Shown: one piece after another, positions 1 through 10,309 of the stretch | Layout of the letters: each line of letters begins with the position of its first letter | Position numbering within the stretch: position 1 is the first letter of the stretch | NCBI GenBank assembly: GCA_963682055.1 | Contig: OY821742.1 | Coordinates: 21,670,560-21,734,559, forward strand | Length of the DNA: 64,000 nt | Reading direction: 5' to 3' | DNA from: Primula veris | Lineage: Eukaryota > Streptophyta > Magnoliopsida > Ericales > Primulaceae | Program-made: the position numbers and the translations under genes | Notes under the pieces: model-generated | The model's input: only the letters and a program-made list of their open reading frames with translations | Database searches by the model: none | Told to the model about the DNA's origin: nothing

Positions 1-1
1 T

Positions 2-934
2 CAACAAGGTTGGCTCCCAGAGAGGGAACACCGAAACACCTACGAACTGGTTGAACTGCGATACACTTTCAACCTATCTGCTAAAGATATCCTCAAGGAT
101 ATATGCAGGGAAAGTTGGTATTCCCGACCACCGTCGATCACTTCTCCCCCCAGTATGAGAGACTCCAAGCTATTCTGCGCATATCATGAGGATCACGGCC
201 ATCTCACTGAGCACTGCCGTAACTTACGATGGAAAATGAACCTATGGGGCGATGCGGGATATTTAGCAAAGTTCATCAAAGGCGCTGGGAATAAAGGCAA
301 GGCAAAACAACTGGCCATCGCGGGAGCCGACAACCGGCAAGGCAAAACAATCAACGTCGTTCACATGTCACGACCCAAGAGCACAGGTGGGGATCGATCA
401 CGACAACGGCAATTGGGGCACTTTGGCCAAGTAGCCAAGGCATCACAGTCGTCGACTTCTAAACGACAATGCACACCTCGACAATATCCGCCCATTTCTT
501 TCTCGGGCCTTGACGAAGAAGGGGTGATTTACCCCCACGGAGACGCCATTAACCTCCGTGTTCAAATCGGCCTTGACATGGTCAGCAGGGTGCTTATCGA
601 CCAAGGAGCCTCTTGTGATATAATGTACAGGGAGCTCTTCGACAAGATGGAACTCAAGCTGCAAGATCTACAGCCTACCGATGTCACACTGATCGGATTC
701 ATCTCCGAAACGACTAAACCGTTAGGTAAGATCGTCCTCAATGTCACAACTGGATCCATGTCTATTCCCATGGAGTTTTTAGTAGTCAACGACAACTCCG
801 GCCACAACGCAATATTGGGCCGACCTTGGTTACATGCCATGAAGGCCATACCCTCGACCTACCACCAAAAAGTCAAATACCCAAATGATAGGGGAGAGAT
901 CCAGAGGATGCCAAGAGGATTCAAGGCACTGTGA
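2..934 (+). pseudogene. Gag C-terminus and aspartic protease of the Tat-type element
   Basis: The frame is open from base 2, so the N-terminus lies outside the window; the ATG at 155 is internal. A gag tail is followed by a zinc-knuckle-like motif (FCAYHEDHGHLTEHC). The protease domain comes next: active-site LIDQGASCDIMY (about 595-627) and the closing AILGRPWLHAMKA (about 811-849). The active site reads D-Q-G-A rather than the usual D-[ST]-G-[AS], so activity is doubtful. This polyprotein normally runs on into RT. Here the frame is lost near 900-934 and the RT continues in another frame, so the gene is broken. The family (Ty3/gypsy, Tat group) is assigned from the protease and RT wording together. 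Confidence 0.85.
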
Positions 935-1865
935 GGACATTACCGCGGCCCTTCAAACACAGCTGAGTGTTGTCGAACAACCCACCAGCACAAAGAAGCT
1001 GATCAACCACATAGTCAAAACCGAGAGGGTTGTCGAAGAACAAGTAGGAGAGACACTTAGAAAGGTGTATATCCCGGATATGGACGAGGAGCACTATTTC
1101 CTCCTCGGCGATAACCTTCCAAAACAGGAATCCGAGGAGTTAGAAGCGTTCCTTTTCAGCAACATTGATAAATTCGCATGGAGTCCCAAAGACATGCCGG
1201 GCCTAGACCCTAATACGGCATGCCACCACCTAAGTGTTAACGCCGAATACAAGCCGATAGCGCAGATGAGCAGAAAAGTGTCCGTACAGCACAGAGCAGC
1301 TATAATCGCTGAAGTACAAAAGCTATTGGAAGCCGGAGCCATAAGGGAGGTCTACTACCCAAAATGGTTGTCCAACCCGGTCGTCGTCCCAAAGAAGAAT
1401 GGAAAGGAGAGAGTCTGTATAGATTTCACCAATCTCAACAAAGCTTGCCCGAGGGACCACTTTCCCCTTCCAAGGATCGATCAATTGGTGGATGCAACTG
1501 CGGGAGCAGAACGGATGACCTTCCTTGACGCGTACTCAGGATACCATCAGATTCCCCTCGCCCACGAGGATCAGGAAAAGACATCGTTTATATCGCCTTT
1601 AGGAAATTATTGCTATACGGTAATACCGTTCGGCCTACGCAACGCGGGGGCAACAAGGGTATGTCGAGATCATATAGGAAAAACAATGGAGGTATACATT
1701 GACGACATGGTCGTCAAGAGCGAAAAGGCCACATCCCACCTCCAAGACCTTAGAGACGTCTTCCAAACGTTGGGCGAGCACAAACTAAAGCTCAACGCGA
1801 GCAAGTGTGCGTTCGGCATCAGCAAAGGGAAATATTTGGGCATATGGTTAGCCGACGAGGAATAG
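885..1865 (+). pseudogene. Reverse transcriptase of the Tat-type Ty3/gypsy element
   Basis: The product starts in the protease-RT linker and reaches a typical gypsy RT: AGAIREVYYPKWLSNPVVV, then KKNGKERVCIDFTNLNKACP, FLDAYSGYHQIPL with the first catalytic Asp, and the YIDDMVVKS active site (about 1695-1720). Between GLRNAGAT and HIGKTMEV several residues that other family members have are missing, so there is a small in-frame deletion next to the active site. The frame shifts near 1840 and the continuation lies in 1805-2093. It encodes RNA-dependent DNA polymerase, acting in the virus-like particle. The frameshifts at about 900 and 1840 and the deletion make it non-functional. Confidence 0.9.
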
Positions 1866-2093
1866 AGGCTAATCCCGATCAAATCGCAGCTCTACGGAAC
1901 CTAGCAGCACCCAAAAATAAGAAGCAGATACAAGAGCTCACGGGAATGATGGCCGCGTTGAGCAGGTTCATCAGCCGATCCGCAGACAAGGGAAGGCCGT
2001 TTTTTGAATCACTCAAGAAGGATAAGAAATTCGAGTGGGACCCAGAATGTGAAGCTTCATTCAACAATCTCAAAGAGTACTTGAGGACGCTGT
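1805..2093 (+). pseudogene. RT thumb and start of RNase H, Tat-type element, truncated
   Basis: This continues the RT in a second frame: GHMVSRRGIEANPDQIAAL, then NKKQIQELTGMMAALSRFI and KGRPFFESLKKDKKFEWD, the usual connection between RT and RNase H in gypsy elements. The match stops at about LKEYL (near 2080), where the family would continue with a short proline-rich stretch. From here the sequence changes to the 5' LTR of another element. Truncated and not functional. Confidence 0.85.
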
Positions 2094-2792
2094 GATGTGC
2101 ATCATGTTGTGTTAGATTCAGATGCTAAGCTAAATATTCCTCATATGGGTCCGGTAACTCCTTCAAAATCTAAGAAACTCGAAGTAGGTAATGAGCTGCT
2201 AATGACAAAGGAAATAGCTCATTTAATAGCTTTGAACAGCAGCTTTACCAATACGTCGAATCTTGGCTATTTCGAGAAGCGCAATAATCCGATTCATGAA
2301 TCTACACATTCATTGATTCTAAGTGGTCAAAGTCATTAATTAATATTATAGATAAGTGTAAAGGGTATGCATGTATCTAACTAGATTCATGTAATCTAAG
2401 TTGTTGATCTTATCCTATCTTAAGTATGACGTTTTTTGGCTCTATATAAAGCCATATGTATCAAGTTATAGACACACTGGAATGATATAAAGAATTAAGC
2501 TTTTTGCTTGTTTATCCTTTTCTCTTATCTTGCAATTTGTGGAATTCAGATTGTTAGTGGCGAGTTAAACCCCAATTCTTATCACTCCCCTTCTTATCTC
2601 TCCGGAGTGTGGTGAATCATCCTAACGGAACTTGTTTGTGGCGCCTTTGGGCTTATCAACCTTGTTTGATTAGAACCCCAACCCATCTTGTTTGTGGCGC
2701 CTTCGGCTTATCAAACACGAAGAGTTGGTTTCTCTCTTGAGTTCTCCTAAAATTCAGTGACTTACCGACATCTTAGCATCCCGGGCATATCA
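2093..2792 (+). repeat. 5' LTR of nested Ty3/gypsy element
   Basis: The right edge is well placed: the sequence ends ...CATATCA at 2792, three bases before a tRNA-Met primer binding site. The left edge is placed at TGATGTGC near 2093, where the Tat coding sequence stops. It could be a few bases earlier. A TATA box at 2443-2450 fits an LTR promoter. No partner LTR is present in the window, so the left edge cannot be confirmed by alignment. Confidence 0.65.
2443..2450 (+). promoter_or_regulatory. TATA box of nested gypsy LTR
   Basis: TATATAAA inside the LTR, about 350 bp before its end and 360 bp upstream of the gag start, in gag orientation. Inferred from position and sequence. Confidence 0.5.
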
Positions 2793-2795
2793 TAT

Positions 2796-2807
2796 TGGTA
2801 TCAGAGC
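2796..2807 (+). promoter_or_regulatory. Primer binding site, initiator tRNA-Met type
   Basis: TGGTATCAGAGC is complementary to the 3' end of plant initiator tRNA-Met. It begins three bases after the LTR end and five bases before the gag ATG at 2812. It primes minus-strand DNA synthesis and fixes the element's orientation as +. Confidence 0.92.
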
Positions 2808-2811
2808 AAGG

Positions 2812-4143
2812 ATGTCGACCAAGTCACACCAGTCCGACGAAAATGAAGCTCGAATTCCAAGAGGCATGACGCTCGACCAAGCCAAAATCTATCGGCTTGA
2901 GCGCCAAATCGAGGCCATGCAAGCGGAGATGGTGGAGATGCGTCTCCAAAACCAACAATCACAACCACCACCATATGAGCAAGATGATCGTAGTCACCAA
3001 GGTCATACCGGTGACTTTAGTGAAAATGCCGAAGAAGAATATGAAGGGGCACCGAGACGTCAACAAAGGTGTCATGACAATCCTGGTCGTAACATGAACA
3101 TAAAAATGCCTCCATTCAAGGGTAATAGGTCACCCGAAGATTACCTCGAATGGGAGCAGCGTGTTGAAAAACTCTTTGAATTCTACGATGTACCCGAGGA
3201 GAGGAAAGTTCGCTTGGCCGCACTTGAGTTCACTGAATATGCTCATTTGTGGTGGGAGAATTTGAAAGGGCAGAGGCGTCGGGATGGAGAGGAGGAAGTC
3301 CGAGGTTGGAGGATCATGAAACGGCTTATGCAACGTCGTTTCGTACCGGAGTACTACCGCCAAGAGTTGTACCTACAGTTACAATCTCTTCGGCAAGGAG
3401 CTATGAGCGTAGAAGAGTATGTTAAGAATTTCGAAACTGCAAATATGAGGTGTAACCTTCAAGAGCCGCAAGAGCAAACCATCGCTCGGTTCTTACGGGG
3501 TCTCAATGATGATATAGCGGATACAGTGGAGTTGCAACCATTTGTTTTCTTGGAGGACGTGATTAAATTGGCGTTGAAAGTGGAGCGTCAAAGAAAACGA
3601 AAGGTCGCCACCCGGCCATACTCCTCTCGGCCAAATGGTGGGAAATACACAAACGACGCTATGACTGAAAGGAAGACTGTCCCGACCACCAACCGTGTCG
3701 GACGGGTTGACATGGGAAAAGCACCCATGGCTGCACCAAAAAAAGATGAGGTTTCAAGACCTAACCCGAGGCATCGGGACTTGAAATGCTTTCGTTGTCA
3801 AGGACATGGTCATATCGCTTCGGAATGTCCAAATCGGAAAGTTATGATTATCCGAGAATCTGAAATTGAGAGCGAAGAAGAAGTCGAGGAGGACGTTCAA
3901 AAGTACGATGAGGATTCTTTAGATGTGGCTGAAGATGGAGAGGTCCTCGTTGTTCGGCGCGTTCTTAACGTACAGCCCGTCACTACCGATGAACAACGAG
4001 ATAACATATTTCACACTCGATGCAAAGTGAGTGAAAAGGTGTGCGGAGTTATCATCGATGGAGGGAGTTGTACAAACGTGGCATCCACTACGCTGGTGGA
4101 GAAATTGGGATTGGCTATGATGAAGCATCCTAGCCCGTACTAA
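2812..4143 (+). pseudogene. Gag and N-terminal protease of nested Ty3/gypsy element, ended by a nonsense codon
   Basis: This 443-codon frame starts right after the PBS. Residues about 25-50 look like a short coiled coil (YRLERQIEAMQAEMVEM). The Gag core (residues about 97-260) has a WEQRVEKLFEFY motif and a WWENL tryptophan pair. A CCHC zinc knuckle (CFRCQGHGHIASEC) starts at about residue 326, followed by an acidic linker. The protease active site is VIIDGGSCTN near residue 412. The D-G-G-S form is common in this plant gypsy group. The frame ends with TAA at 4141 where relatives read Lys, and the same frame continues to about 4610, so this is a nonsense mutation. Reina- or CRM-like chromovirus affinity is likely but not proven, because RT and integrase are missing. 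Confidence 0.85.
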
Positions 4144-4612
4144 CTGCGTTGGCTTAACGAGGTGGGTGATATTTGGGTCTCTGAGCAAGTAAAGGTTCCT
4201 TTCACTATTGGCCGATACACCGACGAAGTTCTTTGTGACGTTGTACCTATGAGTGCTAGTCATTTACTCTTAGGCCGACCATGGCAGTATGACCGGAGGG
4301 TGGTTCATGACGGATTCAAGAATACTTATTCATTTGAAAAAGATGGGAGGAAGCATACTCTTGCGCCACTCACACCGGCGCAAATTCGAAATGATATTTT
4401 AGGCAAGACGAAGCGGGAAAATCTGGTTGTTAGTCGCAGAGAAGTCGAGCGAGTCTTGAGTACCAAGGATCAGATTAACAAGAAAAGCCCAACAGAAAGA
4501 AAACATAGCACCTATATTATCACTTCCCAAAAGAATATCTTTCTAGTTACAAAAGAGACCCATAATTCGGGTACCAAAAGACTTTACGCTAAGATACAGA
4601 GACATATATTAC
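4144..4612 (+). pseudogene. Protease remainder of nested gypsy element, truncated
   Basis: In frame with the preceding Gag after the TAA. It reads LRWLNEVGDIWVSEQVKVPF, then DEVLCDVVPMSASHLLLGRP (the usual end of the protease fold) and HDGFKNTYSFEKDGRKHTL. Homology fades by about 4610. RT, RNase H, integrase and the 3' LTR never appear, so the element is cut off here. Confidence 0.75.
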
Positions 4613-4645
4613 AAGTAAATGGTCAAGGCTCCACATGAGGGGACA
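4612..4645. other. Deletion junction between nested gypsy element and Tat antisense gene
   Basis: To the left is + strand gypsy protease; to the right is the C-terminus of a minus-strand coiled-coil gene. Neither the Tat RNase H and integrase nor the nested element's pol and 3' LTR is present. Inference: illegitimate recombination removed DNA from inside the nested element into the Tat element. Confidence 0.5.
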
Positions 4646-7117
4646 CGGGTGGGGGGATCACGGCAGCAGCAGATTGAAAGTCGTAGGAGCCGACCCGACA
4701 TGGGGACGGGGGGCCGTCGAAGTAGCATGTCCCGGCAGCCGTGGGAGTTCCTCATCTCGAAGATTGGCCCAATCCTGCGGTTTCGGAGGTGCTCCTTGCA
4801 GACAGGGATAAACCAACTCCGACCACGCCCGATCCGATAACGGAACCTTAGCAAAGCTTAGTGCCCGAACATGGGCGCAGTAAACGGAGAAATTCGCCAT
4901 CATTGCGAGCTTCGCCTTATCCTCTGCGTGCGCCGCCTTCAGGGCCACCACCTCGGATGTTCCGGCCTCTACATCCTCTGCCAGGAGCAAATTATCGTCT
5001 TACAAAAGGTCGTGCTTCTTGACCCACTCCTCTTTTTCGGCCCCCAACTTCTCGATTTCCTCAGTCAGGCGTAAGTTGTCCCCCACCAACTTCTCATTAT
5101 CAGAGGTCAACTTAGCCATCTGGTGTTTCTCCTCGGCCGTTATTTTGCTTTCGGCCATCAGCTTCTCTTTCTCCGCCTCTAGCTCGGCGACCAACTTCAC
5201 TTGCTGAGCTTTATCCTCGACCATGGCTTTCTTTTCGGCCATCAGCTTCTCGTTCTCAGCCTCTAGTGCTGACAGCTGGTCCTTTAACACCGCGATATCC
5301 ACGAAAACCGGTATTTAGAAACATCAGACACCAGCCAAAATAAGAGCATCACGACTTATATAACAAAATATATACGCAACATACCCGAAGCGCGTCAGTA
5401 CTGGCCCGCTCTATAACCGACATTGCAAGAAGAGCAGCTATCTTCTCTGCATCCTTGACCACGAGGGGCTTAAGAGCAGTATACCCCATCCTCAAGACTC
5501 GGGGTTGCTCCAACAGTTCACCCCCGCACCGATCAATGTAACGGGTCATTGCAACCCCGTCCACCAACACCTTCTCGGGTCCGTCGAGAGCCTCATCCTC
5601 GACACCCATCACAACATCCACGGCATTCTCCTTGCCGACCCCCACTTCCACCCCCACGTGCTTCTCCAAATGATCGATCTCAGGGGCCCTATGCTCGATC
5701 GCTTCCTCAGTACGGATGGGCGAGCAAACGGGCAGATCTATCGGATCCTCGGTAGGGATAGGCGAGATGACAGGCAAGGTCATCGTATCCTCTCCCATGT
5801 TAACCAAGAGGTTCATATGTCCGAATACATCGTTGATCGACCCCTGAAACACAATAATACCTATGGACCGGGCAAGCGCAAGGGTAACCAATGAAGAAGT
5901 CAAAAACTGAAACACGACGACATATAAAGCAGGGAACAGCGAAGTCAAAAGGCAAATATTCACAAAAACAAACACTTACATTGAGGTTCGCAGCAGCCTC
6001 CCCGGTGGTATCACCTTTAGTCGAAGCGACCACCTCCACACCCCGGCCAGCTTCGGCAACCTCCACACTACTTGAGGTCTCACCCCCTTTGGCCCTCTTC
6101 GGGGTGCCAACCGCGGGGTCCGACGCTCGGCGCTTAGAATGAGTGGTCTTTCTCCCTCCCCTAGCAGCGCTTCGAGCCCTGACAACTTTTACGAACTCCT
6201 CATCGGGATCTGTAGGTATCTCGGGCGCAGGATTCCCCTTTGTCACTGGCCCCGCAGGGTAACCAAGCAGCACGGGAGCAGTACGGCTTGCCGGATCATT
6301 GGTAGGCCCAGGCCCCCACCATTTCCAAAGAGCCAGCAGAGCCTCAACGTTCGGAGCGCCGAGGTCTGGAGTAGCAAGAGCCGTGGTCACAGGTCCAGGG
6401 ATCTGGTGTCCTGCACAACCCCATTCCCCGGACGTAATCACAACACCAAGGTTACGATCTTTGTTGGTGTCCGGCAAACTGATAACAAGCCGACAGAAGG
6501 CGCGCATTGTCTTCAAATACGAGCTGCGGCGCTCGAAACTCAAACTATAAACACCAAACACATCCTTCAGTTCAATTGGTATTCCGGAAAACTCTGATAA
6601 CCTTTGGATACCATTCAGAGTACGGTAACCATTTAGGGCCAGTTGGGCCGGAGCAATCTGGACGGCCTCAAAGAACGAAGCCACCCAGTTAGTAAAAGAA
6701 AGCCGAAGACCCCAGTAAAGAATGCCGAAGAACGTAAAACAACTTCTCCGACAGGAACAAATCCCATCACCTCCTCGTCCGAAACAGGCAACCTAATGTG
6801 TATGTTGTCCGGAATTCCGGCATGCCTCTTAAAGTCCTCTTCCACAAATGTGCCAACTTGGGCCACACTTTGGGACAGAATTTCCTATCCAAACATCAAA
6901 ACTCCATCAATACACTAACCAAAAACACATCAAGCAACGAGAGCCCCCCCCCCCCCCCCCCCCACACACTCAAATTAACCAGACACCCTACGTTTTACTA
7001 CCATCCCAATCAACACGAATCCAATACATAAGCACCATCCGACATATATAGACAACCTAGACCATATACCAACGCCACAAAATAATAATGACAATTAAAG
7101 ACACTTACAGTTATCAT
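4640..7117 (-). pseudogene. Spliced antisense gene of the Tat element: gypsy-type transposon domain plus coiled coil
   Basis: A four-exon model on the minus strand can be read. Exon 1 is 7117-7109 (ATG ATA ACT) followed by GTAAGTG. Exon 2 is 6884-5980, after ATAG and before GTAAGTGTT. Exon 3 is 5843-5395, after TTTCAG and before GTATGT. Exon 4 is about 5302-4640. The first three junctions join in phase 0. Exon 2 carries a conserved N-terminal domain (HIRLPVSDEEVMGF, VGEVVLRSSAFF, NWVASFFEAVQIAPAQL) resembling the Pfam 'putative gypsy type transposon' family. Exon 4 is a heptad-rich coiled coil (LEAENEKLMAEKKAMVEDKA). Damage: a frameshift near 6695, a TAA at 5000-5002, and no clear AG before exon 4. 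Known: Tat elements can carry antisense extra ORFs. The function is unknown. Confidence 0.7.
6885..7108 (-). other. Predicted intron 1 of the antisense gene, with poly-C tract
   Basis: GTAAGTG donor at 7108 and GGATAG acceptor at 6885 join a nine-base first coding exon to the long frame in phase. The intron contains 20 consecutive C on the + strand at 6944-6963, a likely slippage site. Predicted from sequence only. Confidence 0.5.
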
Positions 7118-7881
7118 TATGAGCAGGCAAGCGAGAACAGCAGCAAGTCTATCGCCAATACAACGAAACCCTAGTTCGAGCGGTGGAACGATTTTCCTTT
7201 TTGGCTGGAAAAATATACCTTAGAGAGAGAGACAGATATTTTCTTCAGCAAATTGTGTGATAAAAACAAAAGGGATTACTTGGCACAGTAAAAGGGAGTG
7301 GAGTCACAAACAGAATAAAATAATAACCAACCTTTCGTGTGACAGAGGTTTACTTTTTTTCCAACCATACAAAAGTCCACAACCGCTGCTATTTTTCCAG
7401 ATCAATGCTCCAGCTTCTGCCATGTCAGAGTGTATCCCACTACCCAATGCAGTTCACATCATTACACCTAAATAAACGGCTAGTGGACCCTACCACGAAA
7501 AGCTTCTAGCATACGCTACCAATATTACCACACCAAGGATGTCATCCGATTCAGTTCCTCGACACCAAACCGTGTCTTACCCGAATAGCACACCGAACAA
7601 GGTGAACGGATACCGTTCCTAGCTCGACGGCATTTCAGCCTCGAGTCTAACAATGCTCTCCGGGGGGATAACCACGGTGCACCTCGCTCGGTGTTCGGCA
7701 CAGATACAAAATAAAATAGGCAGGATCGACATCGAAGGATATTAACATAAAAGCAAAGCGAACACAAGAAATAAAGTAAGGTAGACAGAATCAAGTGGAA
7801 GACAAGTATTATTCATCCACAAAGGGGGAAACACAAACAATACAACCGAAAAGAAAATTTTACAAAGAAAACACAACCATC
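7118..7881. other. Upstream region of the antisense gene; no coding call
   Basis: On the minus strand, a CT-rich leader with TCTCTCTCTCT precedes the exon 1 ATG by about 110 bp, as in many plant 5' UTRs. The frames in 7257-7475 (+) and 7525-7794 (-) show no family signature and I do not call them genes. The rest of the stretch shows nothing I can identify. Confidence 0.4.
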
Positions 7882-8245
7882 CTACTTCTTTGAACTACCC
7901 CCCATGTCGGCATCCTTCTGGGCCAAGAGCTCCTCCAGACGCTCCTTTCCCTAATCAAATGAGAAATAGCCATCTCAGCCTGTTGCAAGGCATAAAAGAC
8001 TGAGACTTGCATTTTTGCTCAGCCTTGAAACGAGCAGTGCCCTCCTCGTCCCAATATTGTTTAAACCTCCTCACTTCAGTCTGAGCACACTTGAGATCAT
8101 GTTTCAGCCATGACATCTCAATTTCTTTTAGCTCAAGAGGAGTTAAATCCTCCTCCCCGAAACCAGGCGGTCGAGGTAGCAAGAAAGTAGGCTCCTATTC
8201 TAGAAGGGCTTTCTTTTTGGAGGCGGATCTAGTGATAGGAGCCAT
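7882..8245 (-). pseudogene. Small antisense coiled-coil gene A in Tat element
   Basis: The likely start is ATG at 8245-8243 (MAPITRSASKKKALLE), with a TATA-like CTTATAAATGC about 80 bp upstream. The frame has a TAG after 16 codons, then continues with LPRPPGFGEEDLTPLELKEI and a charged helical segment (WLKHDLKCAQTEVRRFKQYW). After about 8000 it shifts frame twice and ends near 7882 with a Ser/Lys tail. About 120 residues in all, no known domain. Small size, coiled coil and private TATA box match its neighbours. Homology to a known protein is not recognised. Confidence 0.5.
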
Positions 8246-8320
8246 CTCAAACAAAAGCAAGTTAGAAGCAGCAAAAATTTAGAAAGAAGGGAAGATTGGA
8301 TAATGAAGTACAGACAATAG

Positions 8321-8334
8321 GGAGCATTTATAAG
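8321..8334 (-). promoter_or_regulatory. TATA-like box upstream of gene A
   Basis: Minus-strand CTTATAAATGC, about 80 bp before the gene A start codon; same spacing class as boxes before genes B, D, E and F. Confidence 0.4.
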
Positions 8335-8488
8335 AAATCAAAGGGCACGAAGTACGAGGCGTCATAACGGTTCATAAGACAAAGGCACGAGATACGAAAA
8401 GATACATCTGATTCTAATACAAAAGAAAATACAAGTTCCAAAACAAAAAAATATATACATCAGATAACCAGCCCAATCCAACTAAGGA

Positions 8489-8944
8489 TCAATGGGTGAA
8501 AAAACCGAAAGCAAAACGAGCAGAACAGTTCAACCGAGCTTGGTAGGAATCATTCATGGCGACCAAATTGTCATTCTCCGAGGAGAGTTCGGATTTCTCC
8601 TTAGTAAGAGCCATGACGCGCTCCTCAAGCCGAGCATTCCTAACCATCATGCTAGCTAGGCCTCGAGGGGAGTTATCAAATTCATCCTGAGCATGGTCCC
8701 AAATCTCCTCGGCATCATACCAGGAGTTGGCCAGATGATTTCTCTGCAACAACAAATGATCGAGCTGACGACTCAAGGCCGAAATCCGGGTCCACTTCAT
8801 CGTCTCTTCGGGATGAGAGCCGAACAGACTCAAGGCTAAAATGCCATACTCCCTCTCAAGCCTCACCATTTGTCAACGGACCCGGGATACCTCAGTATCC
8901 AAGCCCTTCATCTGAGCATAATATCTCACCACGGGCTCAGACAT
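8489..8944 (-). pseudogene. Small antisense coiled-coil gene B in Tat element
   Basis: Start ATG at 8944 (MSEPVVRYYAQMKGLDTEV). A TGA after about 23 codons interrupts an otherwise continuous frame to 8489, about 150 codons. The product is helical and charged, with heptad-like runs (LEREYGILALSLFG, NARLEERVMALTKEKSELSS, ENDNLVAMNDSYQ). A TATA-like TATAAATACT lies about 80 bp upstream. No recognised domain. It resembles genes A, D, E and F in size, strand and coiled-coil style, not in direct sequence. One nonsense codon makes it a pseudogene unless read through. Confidence 0.55.
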
Positions 8945-9020
8945 TATGATAAATTATGATATAAAAGAAGAGGGATAAGTGAAGCCAACACAAGTTTATG
9001 GTAAGGAATAATCAAGGTTG

Positions 9021-9030
9021 AGTATTTATA
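9021..9030 (-). promoter_or_regulatory. TATA-like box upstream of gene B
   Basis: Minus-strand TATAAATACT, about 80 bp before the gene B start codon. Confidence 0.4.
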
Positions 9031-9304
9031 GAGAAAAGTTAGTGTTGATTATATGACAAATACTTGGGAGCATGCATGTTTCCTGACAATACTTGGGAGC
9101 GTGCACCTATGATTGACAACGTGAGGGATAGGTCTACAGTCCAGCAAGAAATAAAGGTACAAGATACTCAAAAGGTCCACATCCCAACAAACCACAAATT
9201 CAACAATAAGAATAAGTACAAGATAAAGGTGCAAAAATAGAAGGGCAAATATAATTTTCATTAATGAAGATGGGATATATCATTGTTCATTACATCAGAG
9301 TATA

Positions 9305-9400
9305 TCCGAAAAGAAAATCTATTACATCCGAAAAGGAAATCTATTACATCCGAAAAGAAAATCTGTTACATCCGAGATAAAGATCTATTACATCCGAGAA
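9305..9400 (+). repeat. 22-bp tandem repeat, about 4.3 copies
   Basis: Units beginning TCCGAAAAGAAAATC and ending TATTACA repeat four times with one to four changes, then break off at TCCGAGAAG. It sits between gene B and gene D. No function can be assigned. Confidence 0.85.
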
Positions 9401-9424
9401 GTACTAGTACAGAAGATCAGGCAA

Positions 9425-9913
9425 AGAAGATCAACTATATCAGCAGGCCGAGTGAGCAGGAGGGGCGCCAAAAGAAAAACATAAGAAACAAGAAAAAGAG
9501 GAAAAGAAGAAAAGTGCAAGAAAAGAGGAAGATAAGAGGGGATGGAGAAGAAGAAAATGAAGAGAAACATAAAAAAGAAGTGAAAAGCAAGAAGAGGAAA
9601 AGAAAAATGACAAAAACCCTAGACATAACTCAAAACCCTTAGGATCACAGGGTTGATTGTTACATCGTAATGGTGCAAAAAAGAAGATGAAGAAAAAAGA
9701 AAGAAAGAGAGCAGAGGAGGAAGTAATGATGAAAACTGACAAATAAAAAGGAAGTCAAAGAAACAAAACAAAAAGAAGAAAAAGAAAGACCTAGGAAAAG
9801 ATAGTAAGAAGAAAATGGAGGATAGAGAGAAGAGAGACTGAAAGAGTATAGAAAGAAAAGGATGAGGAAGAGGAGACGCAGCAGAAGAAAAAAATAAAAA
9901 AGAAGGGGGAAGG
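9425..9913 (+). repeat. Long purine-rich (A/G) low-complexity tract
   Basis: About 480 bp in which the + strand is overwhelmingly A and G. It opens long frames on both strands (Lys/Arg/Glu-rich on +, Phe/Ser/Leu-rich on -), which I attribute to base composition. It lies immediately downstream of gene D on the minus strand. Confidence 0.8.
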
Positions 9914-10207
9914 TTAGGGGGAAGTCGATCGGTATCGATGAGAGGGCCCGGCAGAGACATTCCTGTCTCGAAGCGTCGTATTCCCCCTCAACACCTCATT
10001 CTCTTCGACTAGAGCCTGACGAGCACGTCAGCAGTAAACCAGTTCGGATCTTAGCCAAGTTAATTCCCGGACCATCTCGGAGTGATGATAACGCATCACC
10101 TTCAATTCCTCCTCGGCATCCTTCAACAGCCTTTGTACATGGCCATAGGAGGCTTCAAAAGCCTCCACTTGCAAAGCTAATGCTGATTGGGTGAAAGAAC
10201 CAGACAT
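9914..10207 (-). pseudogene. Small antisense coiled-coil gene D in Tat element
   Basis: Start ATG at 10207 (MSGSFTQSALALQVEAFEAS). The frame reads a helical segment (VQRLLKDAEEELKVMRYHHS, MVRELTWLRSEL), meets TGA near 10,030, then continues with ARQALVEENEVLRGNTTLRD and an Arg/Ser-rich tail to TAA at 9914. That makes about 97 codons with one nonsense codon. A TATA-like CTATAAATAC lies about 85 bp upstream. The LVEENEVLRGN segment after the stop is heptad-like, which argues that both halves were one protein. No recognised domain. Confidence 0.55.
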
Positions 10208-10290
10208 CTTAAGAAAATTATAAGATGAGGATCTGTATATGGGGGAAAATAATATGATGAGGGTTGTGGATATAACCATGCTGTAAGCAG

Positions 10291-10300
10291 GTATTTATAG
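10291..10300 (-). promoter_or_regulatory. TATA-like box upstream of gene D
   Basis: Minus-strand CTATAAATAC, about 85 bp before the gene D start codon. Confidence 0.4.
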
Positions 10301-10309
10301 ATCAATTAG

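Noticed and set aside
2097..2339. 80-codon + strand frame at the start of the nested LTR
   Set aside because: Lies within the LTR, no domain, AT-rich; treated as non-coding.
5019..6597. + strand frames opposite the Tat antisense gene
   Set aside because: The minus strand carries the conserved domain, splice sites and coiled coil; the + frames are shadows.
9283..9960. Long frames on both strands in the purine-rich tract
   Set aside because: Products are Lys/Arg/Glu or Phe/Ser/Leu runs explained by base composition; no domain and no agreement with gene D's frame.
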